Source: Aureimonas glaciei
GTDB lineage: Bacteria > Pseudomonadota > Alphaproteobacteria > Rhizobiales > Rhizobiaceae
Direction: 5' to 3'
Length of the DNA stretch: 64,000 nt
Assembly (NCBI RefSeq): GCF_014643375.1
Contig: NZ_BMJJ01000004.1
Coordinates: forward strand, 134,167 to 198,166
This document shows positions 43,246-53,180 of the stretch, piece after piece (within the stretch, counting starts at the first letter, position 1; each line of letters opens with the position of its first letter). The notes beneath the pieces were generated by a model, which saw only the letters and a list, made by a program, of their open reading frames with translations, was not told the origin of the DNA and made no database searches. The translations under genes were made by a program, and so were the position numbers.

Positions 43246-44256
43246 TCAGCTCGCCAGAACGATGGCCGGCGCCCGCTGGACGAGGGCTATCGCGTCGCCG
43301 GGTTGGGCGGGACAGGCCGGGGGCGCATCGACATTGACCTGGAGGCCGCCCAGCATCACGCCGAGACTCAGGCGGGCGCCGCGAAATGAGCGCGTCGCCA
43401 CCGTGCCGTGGAGCGGCCCCTCCGCCGCAACGGCGAGGCTTTCCGGCCGCAAAGCCAGAGTGAGGTGTCCGTGTCCCCCGGGGGTGATGGCGAGCCGTCC
43501 CGCGGCGGTATCGGCCATTTCGCCGTCCGCTCTGCCCGCCAGAATGGTCACGGGACCGAGGAAGCCGGCCACGAAGGCGTCGATCGGGCGATCATAGACG
43601 AGGGTCGGCGTGCCGGTCTGGCGTATCCGCCCGTCCTTCATCACGCTGATGCGGTCGCAGAAGGTCAGCGCTTCCTCGCGGTCGTGGGTGACCAGGAGGA
43701 TCGACAGGCCGGTCGCCTTCAGAACGCCCCGAATTTCGTCTCGGGCCGTCTCGCGCAGCTCGGCGTCGAGATTGGAGAAGGGTTCGTCCAGCAGCACCAG
43801 ACGGGGTGCGGCGGCAAAGGTCCGGGCGAGCGCGACGCGCTGCTGCTGCCCCCCGGACAGCTGGTCGGGAAAGCGCTGCTCCAGACCTTCGAGCTTCACC
43901 ATGGCCAACAGGCTGGCAAGCCTTGCGGGGCGCTCGCTGCGCGGCGTCGCCTTCATGGCGAACTGCAGATTGCCGGCGACGGTCATGTGCGGGAACAGCG
44001 CATAGTCCTGGAAGACGATGCCGATCCCGCGACGCTCCGGCGCGATGCCGTCGATGCGCTCATCCGACAGTCGGATCTCGCCGGCATCGAGGTTCTCGAA
44101 GCCGGCGATCATCCGCAGCAGGGTCGACTTGCCGCAGCCGGAAGGGCCGATCAGCCCGTGGATCTCGCCGGCGGCGATGTCGAGCGAGACATCGTCGACG
44201 GCCAGGGTCCCGCCGAAGCGACGGCTGAGACGGCGGAGGGACAGGATGGGCGTCAT
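43246..44256 (-). CDS. fbpC: Ferric iron ABC transporter ATP-binding protein
   Basis: 336 aa. Walker A GPSGCGKST is near residue 37, signature LSGGQQQRVALAR, Walker B LVLLDEPFSNLD, followed by a C-terminal TOBE-like domain. Combined with FbpB and FbpA next door it is the motor of an Fe(III) importer; polyamine or sulfate specificity is excluded mainly by the FbpA partner. 7 bp from fbpB. Confidence 0.9.
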   Translation of the reverse strand: MTPILSLRRLSRRFGGTLAVDDVSLDIAAGEIHGLIGPSGCGKSTLLRMIAGFENLDAGEIRLSDERIDGIAPERRGIGIVFQDYALFPHMTVAGNLQFAMKATPRSERPARLASLLAMVKLEGLEQRFPDQLSGGQQQRVALARTFAAAPRLVLLDEPFSNLDAELRETARDEIRGVLKATGLSILLVTHDREEALTFCDRISVMKDGRIRQTGTPTLVYDRPIDAFVAGFLGPVTILAGRADGEMADTAAGRLAITPGGHGHLTLALRPESLAVAAEGPLHGTVATRSFRGARLSLGVMLGGLQVNVDAPPACPAQPGDAIALVQRAPAIVLAS

Positions 44257-44263
44257 GCGGGTC

Positions 44264-45832
44264 TCAACTTCGCGGGGCGCCTTCGTAGCGCAGGATCAGC
44301 CCGACGACGAGGCCGGAAAACAGGATGGTCAGTGCGGCATAGGGCGCGGCGTCGTACAGCGCGCCTTCGCTGGTGCGCGAGAAGATGCTCATCGCCATCG
44401 TCCGCGTGCCGATCGGCGACAGCAGCAGCGTCAATGGCAGCTCCTTGGCCGCGGCCATAAAGACCAACACGCCCCCGGCGACGAGGCTGCGCGCGACGAG
44501 CGGCAGGGTGATAAAGGCGAAGGCGGCGGCGCTGCTGCGGCCGAGCGCGCGTGCGGCCTCCTCCGTCCGGGGGCCGATCTGCACGAGCCGGCTCCTGATC
44601 GGCCCGAGCGCCACCGCCGCCAGGTGAACGGCCAGTGCGGCCACCAGCAGGGGCAGGCTCTGGTAGAGGCCGGGCAAGGCGGCGAGCGACAGGAAGGCCA
44701 CCGACAGCGCGAAAGGCAGAGGCGGCATGGCGTAGCCGAACCAGGTCAGGCGCTCGACGGCGAAGGAGGTTCTCCCGGGATGGCGGAGGTGAAACAGGGC
44801 CACCGGCAAAGCGATGGCGACCGCGACGAGCGCCACCGGTCCGGCTATCGCCAGCGTCTGCCAGGCGGCCGAGGGTATCGCCGCCCAGTCGATCTCGGTC
44901 GGGGCGCGCGTCAGCCAGAACAGGATCACCAGCGCCGGCACGCCGAGCGAGGCTAAGGCCACCGCGGCGACGAAGAGCACCGCCAGCGGCTTCCACCGGC
45001 CCAGCTTCATCGGCGCCAGAAGGCGACGGGCGCCTTGGCCGCTGCGCACGACGCGCGTGCCGCGGGAAAGCCGCGTCTCCACGAGCAGAATGGCGCCGGC
45101 GATGCCGATGAGCATCAGCGACAGCCAGGCGGCGTAGTGCACCTCGAAGGCATTGGCATACTGGCTGTAGATCGCCGCGGAGAAGACCTCGAAGCGCATC
45201 AGCGCGATCGCGCCGAAATCGCCGATGGTGTAGAGCGCGATGATCAGCCAGCCGGACAGGAGGGCCGGTTTCAGGTGCGGCAGCGTGACCCGCCAGAACA
45301 CCGCCAGCGGCGCGCGGCCGAGCGAGCGGGCACTCTCGACCAATGCCGGGTCCATGCCGACGAGGGCCGACCGCAGCGTCAGGAACAGATAGGGAAAGGT
45401 GTAGAGGCCGAGCGCCAGCGTCGCGCCGAACAGGCCTTCAGGTCGCGGCAGCCTGAGGCCGAAGAACACCGACAGAGGCCCGTAATAGCCGGACAGGCCG
45501 ATCAGTGCATAGGCCATGACATAGCCCGGGATCGCCAGCGGCAGCACTGCCAAGAGGGTGAGAAGCCTGGAGAAGCCGAGGTCCGAGCGCACGACGATCA
45601 GCGCCAGCGGCAGCGCGATCAGCGTCGTCAGCGCCAGGACGCAGCCGACGAGCGAGAGCGTGTTGCCGAGATAGACGAGCGTCTTCGGCCTGAGCACCAG
45701 GGCCGCGAGCTCGCCGGGGTCGACGCCGCCGGCCCGGATGACGAGATACAGCAGCGGCAACAGCATTGCGCTCCCGGCGAGGACCGCCGGGAGCGCAAGC
45801 AGAAGAGGCGCCCTGCGGGCGTCGTAGGCCAT
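44264..45832 (-). CDS. fbpB: Ferric iron ABC transporter permease
   Basis: 522 aa, a fused permease with two binding-protein-dependent transport domains and about 12 membrane segments. EAA loops are seen in VESARSLGRAPLAVFWRVTLPHL and TEEAARALGRSSAAAFAFITLPL. The double-length fusion is typical of FbpB/AfuB. It lies 9 bp after fbpA. Confidence 0.9.
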   Translation of the reverse strand: MAYDARRAPLLLALPAVLAGSAMLLPLLYLVIRAGGVDPGELAALVLRPKTLVYLGNTLSLVGCVLALTTLIALPLALIVVRSDLGFSRLLTLLAVLPLAIPGYVMAYALIGLSGYYGPLSVFFGLRLPRPEGLFGATLALGLYTFPYLFLTLRSALVGMDPALVESARSLGRAPLAVFWRVTLPHLKPALLSGWLIIALYTIGDFGAIALMRFEVFSAAIYSQYANAFEVHYAAWLSLMLIGIAGAILLVETRLSRGTRVVRSGQGARRLLAPMKLGRWKPLAVLFVAAVALASLGVPALVILFWLTRAPTEIDWAAIPSAAWQTLAIAGPVALVAVAIALPVALFHLRHPGRTSFAVERLTWFGYAMPPLPFALSVAFLSLAALPGLYQSLPLLVAALAVHLAAVALGPIRSRLVQIGPRTEEAARALGRSSAAAFAFITLPLVARSLVAGGVLVFMAAAKELPLTLLLSPIGTRTMAMSIFSRTSEGALYDAAPYAALTILFSGLVVGLILRYEGAPRS

Positions 45833-45841
45833 GCGGACGGC

Positions 45842-46831
45842 TTAGATCAGGCCGAGTTCAGTCAGCATCTTCTTGGTGCCGTCGGTATCGGCCAGCGCCT
45901 CGATCTCGACCTTCGGGGCGAAGGCGGCGGGATCGGCGACGGCGCCGAGCGTGTCATTGGGGATCACGCCGCCGGTCACCGGATATTCGCCGATGCTGGC
46001 CGAAAAATACTGCTGCGCGGCTGGCGACAGCAGGAAGCCGATGAGCTTGTGCGCGGCCTCCTGGTTGTCCGAGGCGGCGGGGACGCCGGCGCCCGAGGTG
46101 AACATCAGATTGCCGATGTCGCCCTTCTCGAAGAAGGTCTGGGCGACCGGAAACTTGGCGTCGCGCAGCTTGAAACGGGTCAGATAATAGTTGTTGACCA
46201 GCGCCACGTCGACTTCGCCGTCGGCGATCGCCTGCAACTGGTCGGTGTTGTTCTTGTAGGTCTTGGCCTCGTTGGCGACGAGTCCTTCGACGAACTGCTT
46301 GGCCTTCTCCTCGCCATCGACGACACGCACCGCCGTCAGGAAGGCCTGGAACGAGGCGTTGCCCGGGGCGAAGCCGACCTTGCCCTTCCACTCCGGCGCG
46401 GTCAGGTCGTAGACGCTCTTCGGGAACTCGGCCTCTGTCACCCGCTCGACCGAGTAGACCATGGTGCGCGCGCGGCCCGAGGTGCCGATCCACTTGTCGC
46501 TTTCCGGCTTGAAGCCGGGGAGCACGTTGGCGGAGAGTTCGGAGGGCAGCGGCGCGAAGATGGCTTCGTTGGAAACCAGCGAGGCGGCATCCTGCGCCAG
46601 GAACAGATCGGCCGGTGACTTGTCGCCCTCCTCGCGCAGCAAGGCCGACAATTCGGCCGTGCTGCCGTAGCGCGCATTCACCTTGATGCCGGTCTGCTCC
46701 TCGAACAGCTTGAACATCGGTGCCGTGAAGCTTTCGCCGCGGCCGGAATAGACGGTGATTTCGGCGGCCGAAGCGGCGAACGGCATCAAACTCGTGGCGG
46801 CGATCGCCATGGCGGCGAGGAGCAGCTTCAT
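45842..46831 (-). CDS. fbpA: Ferric iron periplasmic binding protein
   Basis: 329 aa with a signal peptide (MKLLLAAMAIAATSLMPFAASA). The body starts EITVYSGRGESF, and the tandem Tyr iron-ligand motif ALVNNYYLTRF is near residue 210. It is the periplasmic Fe(III) receptor of the FbpABC importer. The long AT-rich leader before its ATG probably carries the iron-controlled promoter. Confidence 0.93.
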   Translation of the reverse strand: MKLLLAAMAIAATSLMPFAASAAEITVYSGRGESFTAPMFKLFEEQTGIKVNARYGSTAELSALLREEGDKSPADLFLAQDAASLVSNEAIFAPLPSELSANVLPGFKPESDKWIGTSGRARTMVYSVERVTEAEFPKSVYDLTAPEWKGKVGFAPGNASFQAFLTAVRVVDGEEKAKQFVEGLVANEAKTYKNNTDQLQAIADGEVDVALVNNYYLTRFKLRDAKFPVAQTFFEKGDIGNLMFTSGAGVPAASDNQEAAHKLIGFLLSPAAQQYFSASIGEYPVTGGVIPNDTLGAVADPAAFAPKVEIEALADTDGTKKMLTELGLI

Positions 46832-47207
46832 CTTCCGGGTCTCCCTACGACGGACATTGACAATTCTCCGTCTACGAAAAGTCTACCCGATCAGTCAACA
46901 AATATGCCGTGCCTCTGCATGTGTATCCATAAACTTATTGTGTATTGAAAGCCGCGACGTTCTTTGCCGCGCAAACGATATCAAGATTTCTGCTGTGCAA
47001 GTTTAGACTGTTTCTAGATTTAGTTCTATATCATTGATCTCGTGCGATTTTTGTATTTCTCCTGGGGCGCCGGCATGGCGGCCCTCGTGCGCCCTCTCGA
47101 TGCCGCAGACGCGGCCGTCCTGCGAAAGCCGGGCCCGTATTATCGAGCCCGTCGTTCGGGGGAGCTTGCCCAGCGCACGGTTGTTTCCCATGCCATCCGC
47201 CGGGGTT
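46832..47207 (-). promoter_or_regulatory. AT-rich fbpA promoter region
   Basis: This 376-bp stretch has no supported gene. About 46855-47040 is clearly AT-rich in an otherwise very GC-rich window. TTTAGACTGTTTCTAGATT at 47002-47020 is loosely like a rhizobial iron-control element, but the match is weak. Iron regulation by RirA or Irr is only inferred. The matB end lies on the other side. Confidence 0.4.
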
Positions 47208-48731
47208 TCAGCCGGCCTTGCGGCTGTCGCCGAGGAGATCGGCAAATCGGTCGCGCAAAAGATTCTTCTGCACCTTGCCCATGGTGTTGCGCGGCAGCTC
47301 GTCGACGAAGACGATGCGTTTGGGCTGCTTGAAGCGGGCGAGGCGGTCTCCGAGAGCCGTGATGATCTCGGCTTCGCTGGTCTCGCCGCTCGTCACCACC
47401 ACGCCGACGACGCCCTCGCCGAAGTCCGCATGCGGCACGCCGATGACGGCGCTCTCGGCGACGCCCGGCAGCTCGTCGATCGCCAGTTCGATTTCCTTCG
47501 GGTAGATGTTGAAGCCGCCGGAAATGATCAGGTCCTTGCCGCGGCCGACGATGGCGACATAGCCGTCCGCGTCGATCTGCCCGAGATCGCCTGTGATGAA
47601 CCAGCCGTCGCGAAATTCCGACGCGGTCTTTTCCGGCATCTGCCAATAGCCGGCGAAGACGTTCGGCCCCTTTACCTCGATCACCCCGATCTCGCCCTGC
47701 GGCAGCGGCGCGCCGGTCTCGGGATCGGCGATCTGCAGGTCGACGCCCGGCAGCGGCATGCCGACCGTTCCGGGCCGGCGCTCGCCGTCATAGGGATTCG
47801 AGGTGTTCATGTTGGTCTCGGTCATGCCGTAGCGCTCGAGGATGCGCTGGCCCGTGCGCGCCTCGAAGGCGCGGTGGGTTTCGGCCAACAGCGGCGCCGA
47901 GCCCGAGGTGAACAGGCGGATGTGCCCGGTCGTCTCGGGCGTCAGCCGGGGATCGGCGAGAAGGCGGGTGTAGAAGGTCGGCACGCCCATCATCGTGGTG
48001 GCCTCGGGCAGATGCGCGAACACGACCTCCGGATCGAATTTCGGCAGGAAGATCATCGCGCCGCCCGCGATGGTCACGGTGTTGGAAGCGACGAAGAGGC
48101 CATGGGTGTGGAAGATTGGCAAAGCGTGCAGCAGCACGTCGTCCGCCGTGAAGCGCCAGGTGTCGCGCAGCACCTCGGCATTGGAAAGAAGATTGGCGTG
48201 GGTCAGCATGGCGCCCTTCGAGCGCCCAGTCGTGCCCGAGGTGTAGAGGATGGAGGCGAGATCGCCCGGCGCGCGGGCGACATTGGTGAAGCGCGCAGGC
48301 TGGGTTTCGGCCGCGCTGGCGAGGGAGCCGGATCCGTCGGCCGCCAGCGTCTCGATCCTGGCGCCGACCTTTTCCGCCACGGGGGTGAGTTCAGAGACCT
48401 TGCGGGGATCGCAGACGAAGATCCGTGGCGTGGCGTCGGACAGGAAGTAGTCGATCTCGGTGGCGGTATAGGCGGTGTTGAGCGGCAGGAAGACGCCGCC
48501 GGCCCGGACGGTGGCGAGATACAGCATCAGCGCCTCGAGACTCTTCTCGGCCTGCACCGCGACCCGGTCGCCCGGCTGGAGGCCGGCGGCGAGAAGCGCA
48601 TGGGCGAGGCGCGCCGAGACGGTGCCGACTTCGCCATAGGTGAAGTGCCGCCCCCCCGGCAGGAGCGCGAAGGTCTTGTCGGGGGTCGTCGCGCCGACGG
48701 CGAGGAGGCCGTCGTAGAGATGGTTGGTCAT
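47208..48731 (-). CDS. matB: Malonyl-CoA synthetase
   Basis: 507 aa acyl-CoA synthetase. The AMP-binding motif YTSGTTGRSKGAMLTH is near residue 162, with YGMTETNMNT and the C-terminal GWFITGDLG and LPRNTMGKVQKNLLR blocks. RYGMTETNMN and the partner matA indicate malonate as substrate. It converts malonate, CoA and ATP to malonyl-CoA in the cytoplasm. The ATG overlaps the matA stop (ATGA). Confidence 0.92.
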   Translation of the reverse strand: MTNHLYDGLLAVGATTPDKTFALLPGGRHFTYGEVGTVSARLAHALLAAGLQPGDRVAVQAEKSLEALMLYLATVRAGGVFLPLNTAYTATEIDYFLSDATPRIFVCDPRKVSELTPVAEKVGARIETLAADGSGSLASAAETQPARFTNVARAPGDLASILYTSGTTGRSKGAMLTHANLLSNAEVLRDTWRFTADDVLLHALPIFHTHGLFVASNTVTIAGGAMIFLPKFDPEVVFAHLPEATTMMGVPTFYTRLLADPRLTPETTGHIRLFTSGSAPLLAETHRAFEARTGQRILERYGMTETNMNTSNPYDGERRPGTVGMPLPGVDLQIADPETGAPLPQGEIGVIEVKGPNVFAGYWQMPEKTASEFRDGWFITGDLGQIDADGYVAIVGRGKDLIISGGFNIYPKEIELAIDELPGVAESAVIGVPHADFGEGVVGVVVTSGETSEAEIITALGDRLARFKQPKRIVFVDELPRNTMGKVQKNLLRDRFADLLGDSRKAG

Positions 48732-50086
48732 GCCGGTTCCCTGTTGGGATTGTCGTTGAAGCGACTGGACAGAAGCGCGGTGACGGCGCGGCTCGCGGCC
48801 ACCTGCCGCTCCGCCGCATAGGCCTCGTGATGCTGCTCCAGTCTGGGAAGGTCGTAGAGGTAGTTCACCATCAGCCCCGCCGACTGCGCCAGGCCCCGCG
48901 CAGATGGGTCGGCCAGATGCATGATGCGGTTCAACAGGGCGCCGTTGCCGAGATGGAACCGCGCCACGGGATCGCGCGGCTGGCCGTCGGGGCGCTTAGC
49001 CTTGAGGAGATAACGCGCCCCCAGCGCCAGCAGGCCAGGCCGTGCCGCCTCGACCCTGGCCGGGTCCGCCGCCCAGCCGGTTTCCGCGACGATCGCCAGC
49101 GCCTTGGCTTCCGCCGCGTCGAGCGCCGGGACGGGCTTGGCGCCGAGGCTCTGCAGCCAGGACTGGAAGCCGGGAACCGGCGACAGGGTGACGAAGGTCT
49201 TCAGGCCCGGCAGGTCCGCCTTCAGGTCCTCGGCCACCTGCTTGATCAGGAACGAGCCGAAGGAAATGCCGGCTAGACCGCGGTGGCAGTTGGAGATGGA
49301 ATAGAACACCGCCGTCGTCATGCCCGCCGCCGGGCGGACCAGGCGGTCGGCGTCGAGCACTTCGGTGATCGACGCGGGCGTTTCGCCGGTCAGCGCGACC
49401 TCGACGAAGATCAGGGGATCGTCGGGAATCGAGGGGTGGAAGAAGGCGAAGCAGCGCCGGTCGCCGGGCGCCAGGCGCTGTCGCAACTCGTCCCAGTTGC
49501 CGATGGTGTGCACCGCTTCGTAGCGGATGATCTTCTCCAAGACGCTCGCCGGTGTATCCCAGTCGATGCGCTTCAGGACGAGAAAGCCGCGGTTGAACCA
49601 GGACTGGAAGAGGTGGCGGAGGTCCTCGTCCACGGCCTCCAGGCGGGCCGGGTCCCGTTTCAGGCGCGGCAGCAGGCGCTCGCGCAGGCGCACCAGTTCC
49701 GCCGTCCCGCCGGCCGCCAGATTGAGGCGGCGGAAGAGTTCCTGCCGCGGCGGCTCGGCGGCGTGCTGCAAGGCCGACAGCGTCTCCGCCGTCGGCGTCG
49801 CGGCATAGGCCTCGGCCGCCTTGCGCAGGCGCCCGGCCGGCGGGCCGAACTCGTCCGCCAGGAGGGCGAAGAAGCCATCGGCCTCGTCCTCGTCCATCTG
49901 CCGGAAGCTCACAAGGATCTGCGTGGCGATCCGAACGCCCGACGGCTCGCCCCTTGCCGAGACGAGGTCGTGGCAGAGTTTCGCCGTCTCGGCGAGCGTC
50001 AGGCGCCTGCTGCGCGGATCGGACAAAAAGCCGGTGCGCGAAGCGATCGACGACAACAGGTCCTGAAGCAAGGAGGTCCGGCTCAT
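48728..50086 (-). CDS. matA: Malonyl-CoA decarboxylase
   Basis: 452 aa. It decarboxylates malonyl-CoA to acetyl-CoA. The family blocks FFHPSIPDDPLIFVEVALTG, SISNCHRGLAGISFGSFLIK and the C-terminal MVNYLYDLPRLEQHHEAY with candidate catalytic Ser and His are present. The start at 50086 (MSRTSLLQDLLSS) overlaps the matM stop; an upstream GTG-rich extension is not protein-like. Confidence 0.93.
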   Translation of the reverse strand: MSRTSLLQDLLSSIASRTGFLSDPRSRRLTLAETAKLCHDLVSARGEPSGVRIATQILVSFRQMDEDEADGFFALLADEFGPPAGRLRKAAEAYAATPTAETLSALQHAAEPPRQELFRRLNLAAGGTAELVRLRERLLPRLKRDPARLEAVDEDLRHLFQSWFNRGFLVLKRIDWDTPASVLEKIIRYEAVHTIGNWDELRQRLAPGDRRCFAFFHPSIPDDPLIFVEVALTGETPASITEVLDADRLVRPAAGMTTAVFYSISNCHRGLAGISFGSFLIKQVAEDLKADLPGLKTFVTLSPVPGFQSWLQSLGAKPVPALDAAEAKALAIVAETGWAADPARVEAARPGLLALGARYLLKAKRPDGQPRDPVARFHLGNGALLNRIMHLADPSARGLAQSAGLMVNYLYDLPRLEQHHEAYAAERQVAASRAVTALLSSRFNDNPNREPA

Positions 50087-51411
50087 GTCGACGGGCCCAT
50101 GACGAGATCGGGGAGGAACAGGGCGATCTGCGGGAAGAGGCACAGGAGCACGATTCCGAGCACCATGCACAGCACATAGGGCAGGGAGCCCCTGAGGATC
50201 TGGGCGAGCGAGATGTCCGGGGCGATGCCGTTGATGACGTAGAGGTTGAGGCCGACCGGCGGCGTGATCAGCCCGATCTCCATGTTGATCGTCAGGATCA
50301 CCGCGAACCAGTAGGGATCGAAGCCGGCGCCGATGATGATCGGCAGCAGGATGGGCGCGGTCATCAGGATGACGCCGACCGGCGGCAGGAAGAAGCCGGC
50401 AAACAGCAGGAAGAGGTTGATGACGCCCATCAGCGCCCAGCGGTTGATGTCGAGATCGCCGATATACTGGGCGATCGACTGGGTGATGTAGAGCGAAGAC
50501 AGCGCGAAGGCGAAGAGCTCCGAGGCGCCGATGATCAGCATGATCATCACGCTTTCCTTCAGCGTGTCGCGGAAGATCGTCCGCATCTGCCGGAACTTCC
50601 AGGTCTTGGAGAAGATGCCGTAGATGACCGCGACGAGGATGAGGCAGAACAGCGCGCCGACGCCTGCCGCCTCCGAAGGCGTCGCGACACCGCCATAGAG
50701 GACGAAGAGCACGGCGACGATGATGGCGAGGAAGGGCAGCACCCGCGGCAGGGCCTCGAACCGCTCCTTCATGGAAAAGCGCTGGCTGAGTTCCGACAGG
50801 CCGAGGCCCCGCCGTTTGCAGGCGATGATCGTCCAGCCCATGAACAGAATGGTCAGCATCAGGCCCGGCAGCACGCCGGCGAGGAACAGCCGGCCGATCG
50901 AGGTCTCCGTCGCGATGCCGTAGACGATCATCGTCACCGAGGGCGGGATCAGGATGCCGAGCGTGCCGCCGGCGGCGATCGAGCCCGCGGCGATCTCGGC
51001 GGGGTAGCCGCGCTGGCGCATCTCGGGAATGCCCATCTTGCCGATCGCCGCGCAGGTGGCGGGCGAGGAGCCCGACAGGGCGGCGAAGATCGAACAGGCG
51101 CCGAGATTGGAGAGGACGAGGCCGCCGGGAATCCGGTTCAGCCAGCGGTCGAGCGCCTCGTAGAGGTCCTTACCCGCCGGAGAGGAGGCCACGGCCGCGC
51201 CCATCAGGATGAACATCGGCACCGAGACGAGGCTGAAGGAGGAGAGGGCGCTGAAGAACTGTTCGCCCAGAGTCTCGAGGAAGAAGGCGCCATAGACCGA
51301 GAACAGCGCCCCCATGGCGACGAGGCCGAGCGAGAAGGCGATCGGCGTGCCGATGGCCAGGAGGCCGAGAAGGGCCGCCAGCATGGAAAGACCGCTGAAC
51401 AGGGGGCTCAT
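50083..51411 (-). CDS. matM: TRAP transporter large permease (malonate)
   Basis: 442 aa, about 12 membrane segments, DctM family (SGSSPATCAAIGKMGIPEM, TLGILIPPSVTMIVYGI). It imports the substrate captured by the matP product with a Na+ gradient. Malonate is inferred from co-transcription with matA and matB. The ATG overlaps the matQ stop (ATGA). Confidence 0.88.
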   Translation of the reverse strand: MSPLFSGLSMLAALLGLLAIGTPIAFSLGLVAMGALFSVYGAFFLETLGEQFFSALSSFSLVSVPMFILMGAAVASSPAGKDLYEALDRWLNRIPGGLVLSNLGACSIFAALSGSSPATCAAIGKMGIPEMRQRGYPAEIAAGSIAAGGTLGILIPPSVTMIVYGIATETSIGRLFLAGVLPGLMLTILFMGWTIIACKRRGLGLSELSQRFSMKERFEALPRVLPFLAIIVAVLFVLYGGVATPSEAAGVGALFCLILVAVIYGIFSKTWKFRQMRTIFRDTLKESVMIMLIIGASELFAFALSSLYITQSIAQYIGDLDINRWALMGVINLFLLFAGFFLPPVGVILMTAPILLPIIIGAGFDPYWFAVILTINMEIGLITPPVGLNLYVINGIAPDISLAQILRGSLPYVLCMVLGIVLLCLFPQIALFLPDLVMGPST

Positions 51412-51950
51412 GGCCGGGCCGCCTTCGTGGTGTCGGCAAAGGGCGCCTGGCGCGTCGCTCGTTCGCTCGGCGTCTCGCTGAACAGACGCATCAGTTCGGC
51501 GATGTATTGCAGAGCGAGGACGCCGGTGCCGACGGGCATCGGCAGAAGCGGGATCCACAGGGGCGTCGCCGTCACCGTGTCGCTCGTCCAGCCGTTCGAC
51601 AGCGCCTCGTGGAAATGCAGCCAGCCGGCATAGGCGAGGAGCGCCACGAACAGAAGCGAGGCCAGCCCCGCGGAGGCCTCCAGCACGACGCGAAGACGTG
51701 GCCGCACCGAGATCTGCAGCAGGTCGACATTGACGTGGCCGCGCTCGATCAGCACCCAGGGGGCGCCGAGAAAGGTCGCGGCGACGATGGCATAGGTGGT
51801 GAATTCGGTCTGCCAGGCGGTCGAGCGTCCGAGCGCATAGCGCTCGAACACCATGTCACTGACCACCAGGACCGCGGCCAGCAGCGCGAACATGGCGATC
51901 ACGGCGAGGATGCGGGAAAGGGCCGATACGATGGCGATATAGAGCCGCAT
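51408..51950 (-). CDS. matQ: TRAP transporter small permease (malonate)
   Basis: 180 aa with four membrane segments, DctQ family (WQTEFTTYAIVAATFLGAPWVLIERGHVNVDLL). The ATG at 51950 with GGGGA upstream starts the first helix; an in-frame ATG at 52013 would add a polar leader. 154 bp separate it from matP. Confidence 0.87.
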   Translation of the reverse strand: MRLYIAIVSALSRILAVIAMFALLAAVLVVSDMVFERYALGRSTAWQTEFTTYAIVAATFLGAPWVLIERGHVNVDLLQISVRPRLRVVLEASAGLASLLFVALLAYAGWLHFHEALSNGWTSDTVTATPLWIPLLPMPVGTGVLALQYIAELMRLFSETPSERATRQAPFADTTKAARP

Positions 51951-52104
51951 GCGCGTCCCCTGCTGAGGCACGGTCCCGCGGCGCCGCGAAGGCGGGCGAA
52001 GAGGATCATGCAAAACGAATGGCCCGAAGAGCCGTTCGCGCGTCGGAACAACGCGCTGCGGCGATCGAAGAGGGCGGCGGCGGTGCGCCGCCGCCCGGGC
52101 GCGG

Positions 52105-53094
52105 CTACTCGACCGCGAGCGCCTCGTCGATCAGCTTCTGGCCGTTCGGCACCTTGGCGGCGAACTCCTTGTAGGAGGTCTCCTTGGCGATGGTCAGCCA
52201 GGCGTCGTAGTCGGCCTTCGACATCTCGGCGACTTCCACGCCGCTCTTCTTGAAGACTTCGATCATCTCGTCGTCGAGCTTCTTGGCTTCGGTGGCGAAA
52301 TAGGTCTCGGCCTTCTCGCCGGCGGCGATGAGAGCGTCCTGCTGTTCCTTGGAAAGGCGGTCGAAGGAGCGCTTGGACATCAGGATCGGCTCGTACATAA
52401 ACCAGAGCGCGTTCTCGCCGGGCGCGGTAAGGCACTTCGAGACTTCGAACACCCGGTAGGAGACGAGCGAACCGGACGAGGTGTTGGCGCCGTCCAGGAC
52501 GTTCTGCTGCATGCCGGTGTAGATTTCCGAGGACGGCATGGACGAGATCGAGGCGCCGGCGCCGACCAGCATCTGCTCGAAGGCCGGCCCCGCCGCGCGC
52601 AGCGTCTGGCCCTTGGCGCTTTCCGGCGAGGTGATGCAGCCCTTGGACGAGACGAAGCCGCCGGCGAGCCATGCGTCCGAGAGGACGATCGCGCCGGCCT
52701 TGTCGATCGAGGCCTTGATGTCGTCCATGAAGGGCGAGTCGTTCAGCCGCGCGGCGCGCTCGTGATTGCCGACGAGACCCGGCATCAGCGTGGCGGAGAA
52801 CTCGGGGTGGCGGCCGGAGGCGTAGTCCAGCGGAAAGGCGGTGATGTCCACCTGCCCCTTGGTGACGGCGCCCCACTGGTCCTTCGCCTTGAACAGCGAC
52901 TCGCCGGGGAAGACCTGCATCGACAGCCCGACATTGGCTGCCGCGACGTCCTTGCCGATCATCTGCACCATCTCGTCGCGCACGTCGCCCTTGCCGCCCG
53001 GCCACTGATGCGAGGCGCGCAGCACCACGTCGGCAGCAAGCGACGAGGTCGTCAGGGTCAGCCCACAGGCCAGCGCGGTCAAAATCGTCTTCAT
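52105..53094 (-). CDS. matP: TRAP transporter substrate-binding protein (malonate)
   Basis: 329 aa, DctP family with a signal peptide (MKTILTALACGLTLTTSSLA). The substrate-carboxylate Arg region lies in AKGQTLRAAGPAFEQML and the family block MQQNVLDGANTSSGS is present. It captures a small dicarboxylate, probably malonate, in the periplasm. A GGGAGGGAA site precedes the ATG. It is first in matPQMAB and diverges from the GntR regulator. Confidence 0.88.
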   Translation of the reverse strand: MKTILTALACGLTLTTSSLAADVVLRASHQWPGGKGDVRDEMVQMIGKDVAAANVGLSMQVFPGESLFKAKDQWGAVTKGQVDITAFPLDYASGRHPEFSATLMPGLVGNHERAARLNDSPFMDDIKASIDKAGAIVLSDAWLAGGFVSSKGCITSPESAKGQTLRAAGPAFEQMLVGAGASISSMPSSEIYTGMQQNVLDGANTSSGSLVSYRVFEVSKCLTAPGENALWFMYEPILMSKRSFDRLSKEQQDALIAAGEKAETYFATEAKKLDDEMIEVFKKSGVEVAEMSKADYDAWLTIAKETSYKEFAAKVPNGQKLIDEALAVE

Positions 53095-53149
53095 GGTTCC
53101 CTCCCAGGATTGGCGCTCGTTGGCGCATTGCCGTCAGGGAACAGTCCAT

Positions 53150-53180
53150 TGCATGCATTGTCAATGATGTTGTATACGAT
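53150..53180. promoter_or_regulatory. Likely GntR operator between matP and its regulator
   Basis: The 91-bp divergent spacer holds TGCATGCA (53150-53157) and TTGTATACGA (53170-53179), both palindromic, in an AT-rich stretch. FadR/FCD-type GntR proteins bind short palindromes of this kind. Binding is inferred. The regulator ATG follows within 7 bp without a visible ribosome site. Confidence 0.5.

Noticed and set aside
47042-47332. Plus-strand small ORF between fbpA and matB
   Set aside because: It runs into the antisense of matB; no ribosome site or recognisable protein.
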